A DNA stretch of 32,618 bases from Amycolatopsis palatopharyngis (lineage in GTDB: Bacteria; Actinomycetota; Actinomycetes; Mycobacteriales; Pseudonocardiaceae). Every line of letters begins with the position of its first letter. Within the stretch, counting starts at the first letter, position 1. The position numbers and the translations under genes were made by a program. Positions 1 through 8,319 of this stretch are shown piece by piece. The DNA lies in the NCBI RefSeq assembly GCF_003385185.1, contig NZ_PQHZ01000061.1:1-32618 (forward strand), in the 5' to 3' direction. Below the pieces are notes generated by a model, which did not search any database, had not been told where the DNA came from, and saw only the letters and a list, made by a program, of their open reading frames with translations.

Positions 1-486
1 GGGCATGAGGGTGGTCCAGGTTTGGGCGACTAGGGGGATGGTCCAGCCGGTGTCGGGGGTGGGGCCGGAGAAGCCGAATCCGGGGATGGTGGGGATGACG
101 AGGTGGAAGGCGTCGTGGGGGTTGGCGTTGTGTTTTCTGGGGTTGGTGAGGGGTTCGATGATGGTGAGGAATTCGGTGAAGGAGCCGGGCCAGCCGTGGG
201 TGATGAGGAGTGGGAGGGCGTGGGGTTCGGGTGAGCGGATGTGGAGGTAGTGGATGTTGGTGCCGTCGATGGTGGTGGTGTATTGGGGGTAGGTGTTGAG
301 GTGTGCTTCGGCGGTGCGCCAGTTGTAGGTGGTGTGCCAGTATTCGGTGAGTTCTTTGAGGTAGTGCTGTGGTACGCCGCGGTTCCAGGTGGTGTCGGGG
401 TGTTCGGTGGGCCAGCGGGTGTTGGCGAGTTTGTGGTGTAGGTCGTCGAGGTCCTGCTGGGGGATCTCGATCCGAAACGGATCCAT
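1..486 (-). CDS. Epoxide hydrolase, N-terminal part (gene runs off left edge)
   Basis: The open frame starts at ATG 486 and is still open at base 1, giving 162 residues of an alpha/beta-hydrolase epoxide hydrolase. The N-terminal cap typical of the EHN family is present (start MDPFRIEIPQQDL, then a Trp-rich segment). It is followed by the oxyanion-hole motif HGWPGS near residue 101 and the strand PTIPGFGFSGP near residue 135. The nucleophile Asp and the catalytic His would lie outside the window. Such enzymes hydrolyse epoxides to vicinal diols in the cytosol. After about the first ten codons, third positions are almost all C or A, unlike most genes here. The last 91 bases nearly duplicate the right end of the window. 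The gene diverges from the FAD epoxidase, a sensible functional partner. Confidence 0.85.
   Translation of the reverse strand, partial: MDPFRIEIPQQDLDDLHHKLANTRWPTEHPDTTWNRGVPQHYLKELTEYWHTTYNWRTAEAHLNTYPQYTTTIDGTNIHYLHIRSPEPHALPLLITHGWPGSFTEFLTIIEPLTNPRKHNANPHDAFHLVIPTIPGFGFSGPTPDTGWTIPLVAQTWTTLMP
3..93. repeat. Terminal direct repeat, left copy (91 bp inside epoxide hydrolase gene)
   Basis: Bases 3-93 match bases 32528-32618 at 89 of 91 positions. The mismatches are at 32 (a versus c) and 46 (g versus t). Both copies are in the same orientation and the same reading frame of an epoxide hydrolase gene. The repeat continues to the very edge of the window on the right, so its true length is unknown. 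Confidence 0.9.
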
Positions 487-715
487 ACAACACTCCTATC
501 ATCGGTGGTAACGACCTGATTGTTGGAACGGCGAGGAGACGTGATTTCGGCGAGGTGCCAGTCGCCTGGTCCATATTATCCAGTGCCTTGCCGTGCTGGA
601 AAGAGAATCGTGTGCGAACCGCGAGGATCGAGCATTCCGGAAGAAGAACTTTCTCCTTGGGTCGCTAATGTTGAATACGTCCGAATGCCGTACGGATCCG
701 ATGGGAGAAATGCCG
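487..715. promoter_or_regulatory. Divergent intergenic region between epoxide hydrolase and FAD monooxygenase
   Basis: About 230 bases separate the two divergent starts, so promoters for both directions should lie here. The only AT-rich island is around 572-580, where TATTAT (574-579, plus) reads as GATAAT on the minus strand. Neither direction has a convincing -35 element at 16-18 bases. I see no clear operator or riboswitch. Confidence 0.35.
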
Positions 716-2044
716 GTGGGCGACAAACTCGGCGAACACGCGGTGGTGCTGGGCGGAAGCATTTCGGGGTTGCTGGCCGCCCGGATGCTCTCGGATGCCT
801 ACCAGGAAGTGACGGTGGTGGACCGCGACGAGTTCACGGAAGCGCGTGGACCACGGCGTGCCGTCCCTCAGGGGCACCACATCCATGCCCTGCTGGCCAG
901 GGGGAAGCAGATCCTCGACGAGCTCTTTCCCGGGTTCACCGAGGAACTGGTTTCCATCGGCGTGCCCGTCGGCGATTTCGGAACCAGCCTGAGCTGGTAC
1001 TTCAACGGTGAGATGATCAAGAAGGCGGAAACCGGGCTGGTCTGCGTGGCCGCTGGCCGGCCACTGCTGGAGGACCGCATTCGCCGCCGCGTCGGCGCGA
1101 TGAGCAACGTCCACTTCCGCGAGTGCACGGACATCGCCGGTCTCACGACGACGCCGGATCGGCGCACGGTGACCGGCGTGCGGGTGCGCGGCCAGAACAA
1201 GGATGACTCCGACGAGCTGCTGACGGCAGACCTCGTGATCGACACAACCGGGCGAGGCTCCAGGACTCCGAGGTGGTTGGAGGAACTGGGTTACCCGCGG
1301 GTCGAGGAGGAGCAGGTCAAAATGGACCTGACCTACACGACCTGCGACTTCCGGGGACCGTTGTCCTACGACCCCATCGGCGAGGACATCGCGCTCATCC
1401 CGGTCGCGACGCCCGCCATTCCGCGGGGGGCGATCTTCGCGAGGTTGCCCGATCGCTACTCGATCTCGCTCACTGGTGTGCTCGGCGATCGCCCGCCCGC
1501 CGACCACGAGGGTTTCCTCGCGTACGTCAAGTCCCTGCCGGTGCCCGAGATCTACAAGGCGGTGCGGGACGCGGATCCGCTCGGCGATCCGGTGTCCTTC
1601 CGGTTCCCGGCGAGCGTACGGCGCCGGTACGAGAGACTGGGCAGCTTTCCCGACGGCCTGCTTGTACTGGGCGATGCGGCCTGCGTCTTCAATCCCGTTT
1701 ACGGCCAGGGTATGACCGTGGCCGCCCTTGAGGCACTGGTCCTGGGCCGACACCTGCGGAACAGGACGCCGCAACCGCGCCGGTACTTCCGTGATCTGGC
1801 CAAGGTCATCGACGCACCGTGGGACATGGCGGCGGGGGCGGACCTCGGGTTCCCTGGAGTGGAAGGCCGCAGAACGTTGAAGGTCCGAATGGGCAACGCT
1901 TACATTCCGAGGCTGCAGGCGGCCGCGACGAACGACCCCGCGCTCTCCGATGCCTTCCTGCGCGCGGCAGGTTTGGTCGATCCGCCCCAGGCCCTCATGC
2001 GGCCCAGCGTGATCTCCCGGGTGCTTCGGCCCCGGGGACGCTAG
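716..2044 (+). CDS. FAD-dependent monooxygenase, probable epoxidase
   Basis: This protein of about 442 residues has a flavoprotein monooxygenase fold. It has a dinucleotide-binding motif GGSISG at residues 13-18, an acidic strand end (VVDRDEF), the DTTGRGS motif, and the FAD-binding GDAACVFNPVYGQGM segment around 320. The PHBH/squalene-epoxidase superfamily and polyether-type epoxidases share this layout, and I favour alkene epoxidation because epoxide hydrolase genes flank the cluster. That substrate call is inference. The start is uncertain: GTG 716 has GGGAGAA six bases upstream and matches where relatives begin, but ATG 668, 701 and 710 are in frame. It ends at TAG 2044, followed by a hairpin shared with the convergent flavin monooxygenase gene. 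A halogenase or reductase of the same fold cannot be excluded. Confidence 0.8.
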   Translation: MGDKLGEHAVVLGGSISGLLAARMLSDAYQEVTVVDRDEFTEARGPRRAVPQGHHIHALLARGKQILDELFPGFTEELVSIGVPVGDFGTSLSWYFNGEMIKKAETGLVCVAAGRPLLEDRIRRRVGAMSNVHFRECTDIAGLTTTPDRRTVTGVRVRGQNKDDSDELLTADLVIDTTGRGSRTPRWLEELGYPRVEEEQVKMDLTYTTCDFRGPLSYDPIGEDIALIPVATPAIPRGAIFARLPDRYSISLTGVLGDRPPADHEGFLAYVKSLPVPEIYKAVRDADPLGDPVSFRFPASVRRRYERLGSFPDGLLVLGDAACVFNPVYGQGMTVAALEALVLGRHLRNRTPQPRRYFRDLAKVIDAPWDMAAGADLGFPGVEGRRTLKVRMGNAYIPRLQAAATNDPALSDAFLRAAGLVDPPQALMRPSVISRVLRPRGR

Positions 2045-2065
2045 CGGGTAAGGACACGGTCGCGC

Positions 2066-2122
2066 GAGAACGGCGGCTGTCACCGGCTCGAATCGACGAG
2101 GCCGGCGGCAGCCGCCGCTCTC
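2066..2122. terminator. Bidirectional hairpin between convergent genes
   Basis: An imperfect inverted repeat has arms 2066-2079 and 2109-2122 (GAGA-CGGCGGCTG against CAGCCGCCG-TCTC, one A/C mismatch) and a smaller inner GC stem. It lies exactly between the two convergent stop codons at 2044 and 2129. There is no T tract, as is common in actinomycetes. Confidence 0.7.
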
Positions 2123-2128
2123 GTGCTG

Positions 2129-3265
2129 TCAGCCGGCCGGAGGCTCGGCGAGCACGCCGCGCTTGCGCAGCAGGGGAAGTACGCCCTCGCCGAACGTGTA
2201 AGCCTCCTCCAGATGCGGCTGGGCGGAGAGGATCATATGACTCAGGCCGAGAGAGTGGTACTCCTCGATCCGTTCCGCCACTTCCTCGTGACTGCCCACC
2301 AGTGCGGTGCCGACTCCTGGCCGGACCAATCCGTAGCCCGCCCACACGTTGGGGTAGACCTCCAGCGAGTCGGCCCGCCCACCGTGAAGGGCGGCCATCC
2401 GCCGCTGTCCCTCGGAATCGGTGGCACGGAAACGTGCTTGTGCCTGGGTGATCCGTGCCGGGTCCATACCGTCGATCAACTGGCCCGCCACCAGCCAGGC
2501 CTCGGCCGAGGTGTCCCGGCTGATCACGTGGAACCGGGTGCCGAAACGCAGCTTTCGGCCACGCTGATCGGCGATCGCTCGGGTACGGGCGATGTTTTCG
2601 GCCATGGCCTCCGGCGGTTCGCCCCACATGAGCAGGACGTCCGCCTGTTCGGTGGCCACCTGCCGCGCCGAGTCCGAGGATCCGCCGAGGAAGATGGTCG
2701 GCCGGACCGGGTGCGGCCGGGCCAGTACACCTCCGGTGAGCCGATAGTGGTTACCCGCGAAGTCGAATCGTTCTCCGGCCCAGGCGTCGCGGAAGACCCG
2801 CAGGAACTCCCCGGTTCGGTCGTAGCGCTGGTCGTGGTCCAGCCAGTCGCCGTACCTGCGCTGTTCGTCGGCGTCACCGCCGGTGACGACGTTGAGCAGC
2901 AGCCGCGAGTCGGAGATTCGCTGGAAGGTGGCCGCGGTCTGTGCGGCCAGCAGCGGTGACACGAAGCCCGGCCGCAGCGCGATCATGAACTTCACTCGCC
3001 GTGTTCTCGCTACCAGGGCGGAGGCGAGCACCCATGGGTCCTCACAGAACAATCCGAACGGGGTGAGCATGCCCGCGAAGCCGAACCGGTCGGCGGCGAG
3101 CGCTACCTGGGTCAGGTAGTCGATATCGGGTTCCCTCCGGGCACCCGGAGCCGCGACACCGCTGGCGGTCTTGGCCACCTCCCTGCCATCGCCGTGGGAC
3201 GGCAGGAACCAATGCAGCTCCAGGCCTTGGGTCGTCCCGGCGTTCTCCCACTCTTCATCGCTCAT
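2129..3265 (-). CDS. SsuD-like FMNH2-dependent monooxygenase (LLM family)
   Basis: The protein is 378 residues, the size of alkanesulfonate monooxygenase SsuD. It follows that family closely: WFLPSHGDGRE near the start, FGLFCEDPW, KFMIALRPGFVSP, NVVTGGDADEQ, the GGSSDSA phosphate-binding segment, WGEPPEAM, ALHGGRADSLE and SAQPHLEEAY near the end. Known members use reduced FMN and oxygen to cleave C-S bonds; relatives do Baeyer-Villiger or other oxygenations. The ATG at 3265 overlaps the stop of the upstream acyl-CoA dehydrogenase (ATGA), so the two are translationally coupled. No flavin reductase (SsuE) or sulfonate transporter is near, which argues for recruitment into biosynthesis rather than sulfur scavenging. 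The substrate is unknown. Confidence 0.85.
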   Translation of the reverse strand: MSDEEWENAGTTQGLELHWFLPSHGDGREVAKTASGVAAPGARREPDIDYLTQVALAADRFGFAGMLTPFGLFCEDPWVLASALVARTRRVKFMIALRPGFVSPLLAAQTAATFQRISDSRLLLNVVTGGDADEQRRYGDWLDHDQRYDRTGEFLRVFRDAWAGERFDFAGNHYRLTGGVLARPHPVRPTIFLGGSSDSARQVATEQADVLLMWGEPPEAMAENIARTRAIADQRGRKLRFGTRFHVISRDTSAEAWLVAGQLIDGMDPARITQAQARFRATDSEGQRRMAALHGGRADSLEVYPNVWAGYGLVRPGVGTALVGSHEEVAERIEEYHSLGLSHMILSAQPHLEEAYTFGEGVLPLLRKRGVLAEPPAG

Positions 3266-4368
3266 CGAACTGCGTCCCCTTGTTCGTGGTGGCGGTCAGT
3301 GTCCGTTCGCACAGCCGTTCCGGCCCGGTGCGCTGCTCGCCCTTCGAACAGCGCACCAGCGATCGTGGTCAGCGGGTCCTGCCGGTTCGCGAGGGCGGCT
3401 TCGAGCCACAGGGCCCGCCGAAACCACCTGTGCAGCGGAAACTCCCAGGTGACTCCCATACCGCCGCAGACCTGAATCGCCGCTTCACAGACGTTGACGG
3501 CCGCCCTGCTGCTCGACAGCGCCGCGCATGCCACCGCGTCGGACGCGGCCGCGGGATCGTCCCGCAGAACACACGCTGCCCGGTAAGCCAGGGAACGGGC
3601 GAGCTCCAGTTCGGCGTAACAGTCGGCGAGTAGCTGGCTGACGGCCTGGAACGACCCGACAGGCCGGCCGAACTGCACCCGGGTCCGTGCGTGCTCGACG
3701 GCGATCTCGAGCGCTCGATCCGCGACGCCCACGGCTTCGCAGGACAGTAGGGTCGTGGCACGCGCGCCGATCTCGGTCAGCAGTTCTGCCGCCAAGGGCG
3801 GTCCGACCAGTAATCGGGCTCGCGCTCCGGCCATCGTCAGTTCCGGGCTGGAACGCAGTGGGTCGATGCCCGCGCCTTCGCTGAGGGAAACCCCGGGCTC
3901 CTCGCGCCGCAGACCGAAAAGCGAAAGGCCCGTGCTGGTCTCAGCGGCCACCACGATTTCGGTGGCGACTCCGGCGTCGACGACGTCGGGCACTGTCCCG
4001 TCGAGCCGCCACTGTCCAGCCTGGTGGGTCGCGTGAGCGCGACCGGCACCGTCTGTCCCGTCGGCCAGCGTCGCGGCTCCAGGTAGCTGGGCCTGCGCTG
4101 TCCGGTAGACGGGCAGCGCCAGCGCGACTGTCGCCCACCATGGAGCCGGGTGCAGTGCACGTCCGTTCTCCTCGGCGAGCAACGCCAGCTCGACCAGGCC
4201 GAGGTCGGGATCCAGCCAGCCCTGCTCAACCAGCTCCGGCCAGGAACCGATGTCCGAGCCGAGGCCGTCGGCGAACTCGGCGATGCGACTCGGCGGGTAG
4301 GTGCGCGCCAGGAAATGCCGCGCGGCGGACTGTACGTCGGCTTGTTCGGCTGTCAGTGCGAATTCCAT
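3262..4368 (-). CDS. Acyl-CoA dehydrogenase, likely alpha/beta partner 1
   Basis: A 368-residue acyl-CoA dehydrogenase-family flavoprotein. The start at ATG 4368 is preceded by AAGGGA at good spacing. It has the N-terminal helical domain (MEFALTAEQADVQ), a degenerate middle beta domain, and C-terminal motifs TRVQFGRPVGSFQAVSQLLAD and CGGMGVTWEFPLHRWFRRA. It lacks the Glu-Gly-Thr segment seen in the neighbouring paralogue, and the middle FAD/acyl-binding motifs are weak. This resembles the non-catalytic or half-site subunit of heterodimeric FadE enzymes of steroid side-chain degradation. It lies 17 bases after the other acyl-CoA dehydrogenase gene and overlaps the SsuD-like gene. I infer a heterodimer that desaturates an acyl-CoA; the electron acceptor is unknown. 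Confidence 0.82.
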   Translation of the reverse strand: MEFALTAEQADVQSAARHFLARTYPPSRIAEFADGLGSDIGSWPELVEQGWLDPDLGLVELALLAEENGRALHPAPWWATVALALPVYRTAQAQLPGAATLADGTDGAGRAHATHQAGQWRLDGTVPDVVDAGVATEIVVAAETSTGLSLFGLRREEPGVSLSEGAGIDPLRSSPELTMAGARARLLVGPPLAAELLTEIGARATTLLSCEAVGVADRALEIAVEHARTRVQFGRPVGSFQAVSQLLADCYAELELARSLAYRAACVLRDDPAAASDAVACAALSSSRAAVNVCEAAIQVCGGMGVTWEFPLHRWFRRALWLEAALANRQDPLTTIAGALFEGRAAHRAGTAVRTDTDRHHEQGDAVR

Positions 4369-4385
4369 TCCACGTCCCTTCGACG

Positions 4386-5546
4386 CTACCGGGACCGTGG
4401 CAGGCCCAGTACCCGCTCGGCGACGATGCCGCGCAGAATCTCCGACGTGCCGCCCTCGATGCTGTTCGCTCTGGTGCGCAGTCGCTGGTGCTGCCAGTAG
4501 CGTTCCCATTCGGATTTTGGTGCCGAGTTGCGGATCGTTCCTGGGCCGGACAGCCGGAGTGCGAGGGTGCTGACCCGCTGGTTGGCCTTCGACCAACGCA
4601 GTTTGAGAATGGAGCTCTCCGGACCGGGCTCGCCCGAACGTTCCATTTCGGTCAGTGCGCGGTATCCGGTGTAGCGCAAGCCCTGGAGTTCGATGTGCAG
4701 CTCTGCGATCTCGTGCCGCACGTGCGGGTCGGTGTCCGCGCCGACCGCGATCGCGGTCGAGATGAGCCGGTCGAGCTGAACGGCGAGGCGGGCGGTGAGG
4801 GTGATGCCGAATGTCCCGCGCTCGTGTGCGAGCGTAGTCAGCGCCACTCGCCAGCCCTGGCCTTCTGGGCCGAGCACACAGTGCGCGGGAACATTCACTT
4901 CGTTCAGCACGATCTGGTTGAAGTCGGTGTCGCCTGACAATTGCCGCAGCGGCCGAACGTCCACACCTGGCGCCCGCATGTCGAGCAGAAAACACGTGAG
5001 GCCGTGGTGTTTGGCCGCCGCGGGATCGGTTCTGGCCAGCAGGAGGCAGTAGTCGGCGAGGTGTGCGTAGGAGGACCACACCTTCTCTCCAGCGAGCACA
5101 TAGCCCTCGGCGGTACGCCGGGCACTCATGCGAACCGATGCCAGGTCGGATCCTGCCTCCGGCTCGGAGAATCCCTGGCAGAACATCGTCTCTCCGGACA
5201 GGATGCGCGGCAGGTGCTGCGCCTTCTGTTCCGGTGTTCCGTAGCCGATGATCGCCGGGCCGACCATGTTCAGCCCGATCACCCCTGCGTGGTCCGGCGC
5301 CTCGGCGAGTGCGCTCTCCTCCGCATAGATCGCCTGATAGGCGGGGGAGAGGCCGCGCCCGCCGTGTTCCACGGGCCAGGTGAGCCCGGCGTATCCGGCC
5401 GCGTGCAACGCCTTGCTCCAGGAGCGCAGCTCATCGAGCTGCCACGTACGCGGAACCACGGAATCCGCCGCGGGCACGTGCCGCGAAAGCCATTCACGTA
5501 GTCCCGAGCGAAATTCAGCTTGGATCTTACTGTCGCCCAACCGCAT
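4386..5546 (-). CDS. Acyl-CoA dehydrogenase, likely catalytic partner 2
   Basis: A 386-residue acyl-CoA dehydrogenase. Visible motifs are LTWPVEHGGRGLSPAYQA, the FAD-binding FCQGFSEPEAGSDLAS with WSSYAHLADY, and the C-terminal IEGGTSEILRGIVAERVLGL, whose Glu-Gly-Gly-Thr segment is where the family's catalytic Glu and FAD contacts usually lie. It would introduce an alpha,beta double bond into an acyl-CoA. The start is ATG 5546 (MRLGDSKIQ), chosen because the family homology begins there; its ribosome site is weak. It is the first gene of a three-gene minus-strand operon and is divergent from the ferredoxin gene. Tandem acyl-CoA dehydrogenases next to a thiolase and a P450 recall FadE pairs of cholesterol catabolism. 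Confidence 0.88.
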   Translation of the reverse strand: MRLGDSKIQAEFRSGLREWLSRHVPAADSVVPRTWQLDELRSWSKALHAAGYAGLTWPVEHGGRGLSPAYQAIYAEESALAEAPDHAGVIGLNMVGPAIIGYGTPEQKAQHLPRILSGETMFCQGFSEPEAGSDLASVRMSARRTAEGYVLAGEKVWSSYAHLADYCLLLARTDPAAAKHHGLTCFLLDMRAPGVDVRPLRQLSGDTDFNQIVLNEVNVPAHCVLGPEGQGWRVALTTLAHERGTFGITLTARLAVQLDRLISTAIAVGADTDPHVRHEIAELHIELQGLRYTGYRALTEMERSGEPGPESSILKLRWSKANQRVSTLALRLSGPGTIRNSAPKSEWERYWQHQRLRTRANSIEGGTSEILRGIVAERVLGLPRSR

Positions 5547-5714
5547 GGAATCACGGTATCCACAGTCTTCGGGAATCAGCGCGATCGGAATGGATCTCCG
5601 CACGAACCGAGAAGAAGAGCGGACGAGCAATTCACGAGAGGCCGGGGGAGCCCAGTTCGCAGCACGATGTGTTGACAAGATCGTGAGACGAACACGTCGG
5701 AGAGCGGGTGGCAC
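5547..5714. promoter_or_regulatory. Divergent promoter region for the two main operons
   Basis: 168 bases separate the minus-strand acyl-CoA dehydrogenase operon from the large plus-strand operon. A perfect TTGACA lies at 5672-5677 on the plus strand, 38 bases before the ferredoxin ATG, but no good -10 hexamer follows at 16-18 bases. I take this as the likely control point of the cluster; the exact promoters are not resolved. Confidence 0.4.
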
Positions 5715-5912
5715 ATGCTGGTACACGTCGACGCCGACAGTTGCGACAGTAACGGGCTGTGCGAACAGTACGCGCCGGAAGTATTCGAACTCGATTCCGA
5801 GGACGTACTGCGGGTCAAAACCGACAGTCCGGAACAACGACACTGGGCTGCCGTCGAGCAGGCTGCACGCGCCTGTCCCAAATTCGCGATCACAGTCGTG
5901 GACACGGAATGA
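5715..5912 (+). CDS. Small P450-type ferredoxin
   Basis: A 65-residue acidic ferredoxin of the type that feeds electrons to bacterial P450s. The cluster motif is C10-x2-N13-x2-C16 with a distal C54-P55. Only three cysteines are present, and Asn replaces the second of four canonical ligand positions, as in [3Fe-4S] or variant [4Fe-4S] ferredoxins paired with P450s. The likely partner is the P450 at 19584, 14 kb downstream in the same transcription unit. It may instead pass electrons from the acyl-CoA dehydrogenases. The ATG is preceded by GGAGAGCGGG. Its stop overlaps the thiolase start (ATGA). No ferredoxin reductase is encoded in the window. Confidence 0.88.
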   Translation: MLVHVDADSCDSNGLCEQYAPEVFELDSEDVLRVKTDSPEQRHWAAVEQAARACPKFAITVVDTE

Positions 5913-7096
5913 AGGCAGTGCTGGGGGAGCACACTCCGGTCGTCGTCGCCGCGGTCCGCACTCCGATCGGCAAACGCGGTGGCTGGCTGGCCGGGCTCAA
6001 GGCGGTCGAGTTGTTGCGGCACGTACAGGTCGAGGTGATCGCCCGTGCGGGTATCGAGCCGGCCGAGGTCGAGCAGATCATCGGCGGCTGCGTCACGCAG
6101 TCCGGCGAGCAGAGCCTCAATGTTACCCGCAACGCCTGGCTCAGCTCCGGAAACGATCCCGCGGTCGGTTGCACGACCGTGGACACTTCCTGCGGGTCGG
6201 CCCAGCAGGCGAACCATCTCGTATGCGCCTTGATCGCGTCAGGGGCCATCGAGGCGGGCATCGCATGCGGCGTCGAGTCGATGAGCCGGGTGCCGATCGG
6301 AACCAACCTCTACAATGGACCGGGACACTACAAGACCCGCGACTATCCGTGGAACGACCCACCACACGCGCAGTTCGGTGGCGCCGAGCGTATCGCGCAA
6401 CGCGAGGGAATCGGCAGGGTCGCGGCCGATGACTACGGGCTGTTGTCCCAGCAGCGCGCTGCTCGGGCCTCGGCGGAAGGCCGCTTCGACCGGGAGATCA
6501 CTCCCGTCGAAGCGCCGCTGCTCGATGACACAGGACATTCGGCGGGCCAGACCTGGACGGTTTCGGCGGATCAGGGGATCCGGGCGACGACCAGGACAGG
6601 TCTCGGAAAACTACGACCAAACGTCGAGGGTGCGGTCCACACGGCGGGCACGACGTCACAGGTGTCCGACGGCGCCGCCGCGGTCCTGTGGATGTCGCTC
6701 GGCAGGGCGCGGGCACTCGGGCTGGTGCCCCGTGCGCGACTGGTTCACCAGGTCGTCACCGGTGCTGATCCGTACTACCTGCTTGACGGACCGGTAGCGG
6801 CGACCGAGCGCATCCTGCGGCGCTCGGGCATGCGAGCAGCCGACTTCGATCTGTACGAGGTCAACGAGGCCTTCGCCGCGGTCGTACTGAACTGGTCGAA
6901 GACCCATGGAGTCGATCTCGAGCGGGTCAATGTCAACGGTGGTGCGATCTCGCTGGGGCATCCGCTCGGCGCGAGCGGCACCAGGCTGCTCGTCACCGCG
7001 CTGCACGAGCTCGAGCGCGACGATTCGGGGACCGCCCTGATCACCATGTGCTGCGGTGGCTCGCTCGGCACCGCGTCCGTGCTGGAGAGGATGTAG
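5909..7096 (+). CDS. Thiolase (acetyl-CoA acyltransferase family)
   Basis: A 395-residue thiolase with a complete catalytic set. The nucleophile Cys95 lies in DTSCGSAQQAN, the general-base His in NGGAISLGHPLGASG, and the second Cys381 in MCCGGSLG. The N-terminus VVVAAVRTPIGKRGG is typical of degradative thiolases. It would cleave a 3-oxoacyl-CoA with CoA (chain shortening) or run the reverse Claisen reaction. Its ATG overlaps the ferredoxin stop and the CoA-transferase gene begins two bases after its stop. With the acyl-CoA dehydrogenase pair it suggests beta-oxidation-like processing of an acyl-CoA, although no enoyl-CoA hydratase or 3-hydroxyacyl-CoA dehydrogenase of the crotonase type is encoded nearby. 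Confidence 0.92.
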   Translation: MKAVLGEHTPVVVAAVRTPIGKRGGWLAGLKAVELLRHVQVEVIARAGIEPAEVEQIIGGCVTQSGEQSLNVTRNAWLSSGNDPAVGCTTVDTSCGSAQQANHLVCALIASGAIEAGIACGVESMSRVPIGTNLYNGPGHYKTRDYPWNDPPHAQFGGAERIAQREGIGRVAADDYGLLSQQRAARASAEGRFDREITPVEAPLLDDTGHSAGQTWTVSADQGIRATTRTGLGKLRPNVEGAVHTAGTTSQVSDGAAAVLWMSLGRARALGLVPRARLVHQVVTGADPYYLLDGPVAATERILRRSGMRAADFDLYEVNEAFAAVVLNWSKTHGVDLERVNVNGGAISLGHPLGASGTRLLVTALHELERDDSGTALITMCCGGSLGTASVLERM

Positions 7097-7098
7097 TG

Positions 7099-8319
7099 AT
7101 GCGTGAGCAGGACTTCTATCAGCGGGCGAGGCCGGATTCGGCAGGCCCGCTCGAAGGAGTGCGAGTCCTGGACGTGACCAAGGTCTGGTCCGGCCCGCTC
7201 GCCAGCTGTGTGCTGGCCGACCTCGGCGCCGACGTCGTCCGGATCGAACTCGCCGATGGGCGCGACGGGGATGTGCCACCCGAGATCCCCGGAACCGGGC
7301 TGTCCTGGTTCCGGGAGACCGTGCACCGCAACAAGCGCAGTGCGGGCCTGGATCTACGGGACGAGGCGGATCGAGATCGGTTCCTGCGTCTGGTCGCCGG
7401 GGTGGATCTCGTCGTCGAGAACTACAAACCCGGCACGCTGCACGACTGGGGTGCCGGATACCCGGCCTGTCGCGAGGCGCGGGCAGACATCATCGTCGTC
7501 TCGATCTCCGGCTGGGGCCAGTACGGTCCGAAAGCAGATCTGCCCGCCTACGACCCGGTCATCCAGGCGGCCAGTGGGTGGATGGCGCTCAACGGGCACC
7601 CCGATGAGCCACCGGTGCGGGCGCCCACGTTTCTGGCCGACGAGCTGGCTGGACTGCACGCGGCCATTGGAGCGCTCGCCGCGCTGAACCATCGCGACAG
7701 AACCGGAGAAGGGCAGCATGTGGATGTGTCCATGATGGACTGCATGTTGTTCGGCAGCAGCGGCCTGCCGACGCTCGCGGCCTCCGGTGCTCCGCCACAG
7801 CGGCTCGGTAACGAGACGGACTTCGTGGTCCCCGCCAACGTCTACCCCTGCTCGGACGGGCATCTGTATCTCGCGGTCGCGCTCAACCGACACTGGCGAT
7901 CGTTCGTCGAGCTGATCGATCGACCCGACCTCGCGCAGGCCGAAGGCTACCGAACGAACTCCGAGCGGATCGGTAACCGGGATGCGATCAACCGGCTGGT
8001 CGCCGGCTGGTGCCGGCACCGGACGGTGACGGAAGCGGTCGCCGCCCTGAGTGGCGCGGGCCTTGTCGCGGCCCCCGTAAGACAGCTCGCGGAAGCAACC
8101 GCCGACCCGCAGGTCGCGGCTCGGGCGATGTTGCAGGACACGGTCCTCAGCAATGGTTCGGTCGCCCCGCTCGTCGGCCCGCCGGTCAAGTTCTCCCGGA
8201 CCCCGACGCGGATCCGCCGTGGTGCTCCAGTGCCCGGTGCGGATACCGAAGAGGTACTCGCCGAATTGCCGGAATCTGAGGCAAACCACGAGAAGAATGT
8301 TGTGCCACGAGCTTCCTAG
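7099..8319 (+). CDS. Class III CoA-transferase (CaiB/BaiF family)
   Basis: A 406-residue family III CoA-transferase. It has the Rossmann start GVRVLDVTKVWSGPLAS, the NYKPGTL and SISGWGQYGP segments, and the family Asp (Asp181 in LADELAGLH) that forms the acyl-anhydride intermediate in formyl-CoA transferase. It moves CoA between carboxylic acids, or acts as a racemase in some relatives. Position between a thiolase and the PKS genes suggests activating or recycling a pathway acid. The ATG at 7099 follows the thiolase stop by two bases with GAGAGGA upstream. Length is normal. Confidence 0.9.
   Translation: MREQDFYQRARPDSAGPLEGVRVLDVTKVWSGPLASCVLADLGADVVRIELADGRDGDVPPEIPGTGLSWFRETVHRNKRSAGLDLRDEADRDRFLRLVAGVDLVVENYKPGTLHDWGAGYPACREARADIIVVSISGWGQYGPKADLPAYDPVIQAASGWMALNGHPDEPPVRAPTFLADELAGLHAAIGALAALNHRDRTGEGQHVDVSMMDCMLFGSSGLPTLAASGAPPQRLGNETDFVVPANVYPCSDGHLYLAVALNRHWRSFVELIDRPDLAQAEGYRTNSERIGNRDAINRLVAGWCRHRTVTEAVAALSGAGLVAAPVRQLAEATADPQVAARAMLQDTVLSNGSVAPLVGPPVKFSRTPTRIRRGAPVPGADTEEVLAELPESEANHEKNVVPRAS

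Noticed and set aside
665..2083. Long minus-strand open frame opposite the FAD monooxygenase gene.
   Set aside because: It is rich in Arg, His and Pro with no family motif, whereas the plus frame has clear flavoprotein motifs; antisense shadow of high-GC codons.
5672..5677. Perfect TTGACA as a sigma-70 -35 box before the ferredoxin gene.
   Set aside because: No acceptable -10 box at standard spacing, so I list only the region and not a defined promoter.
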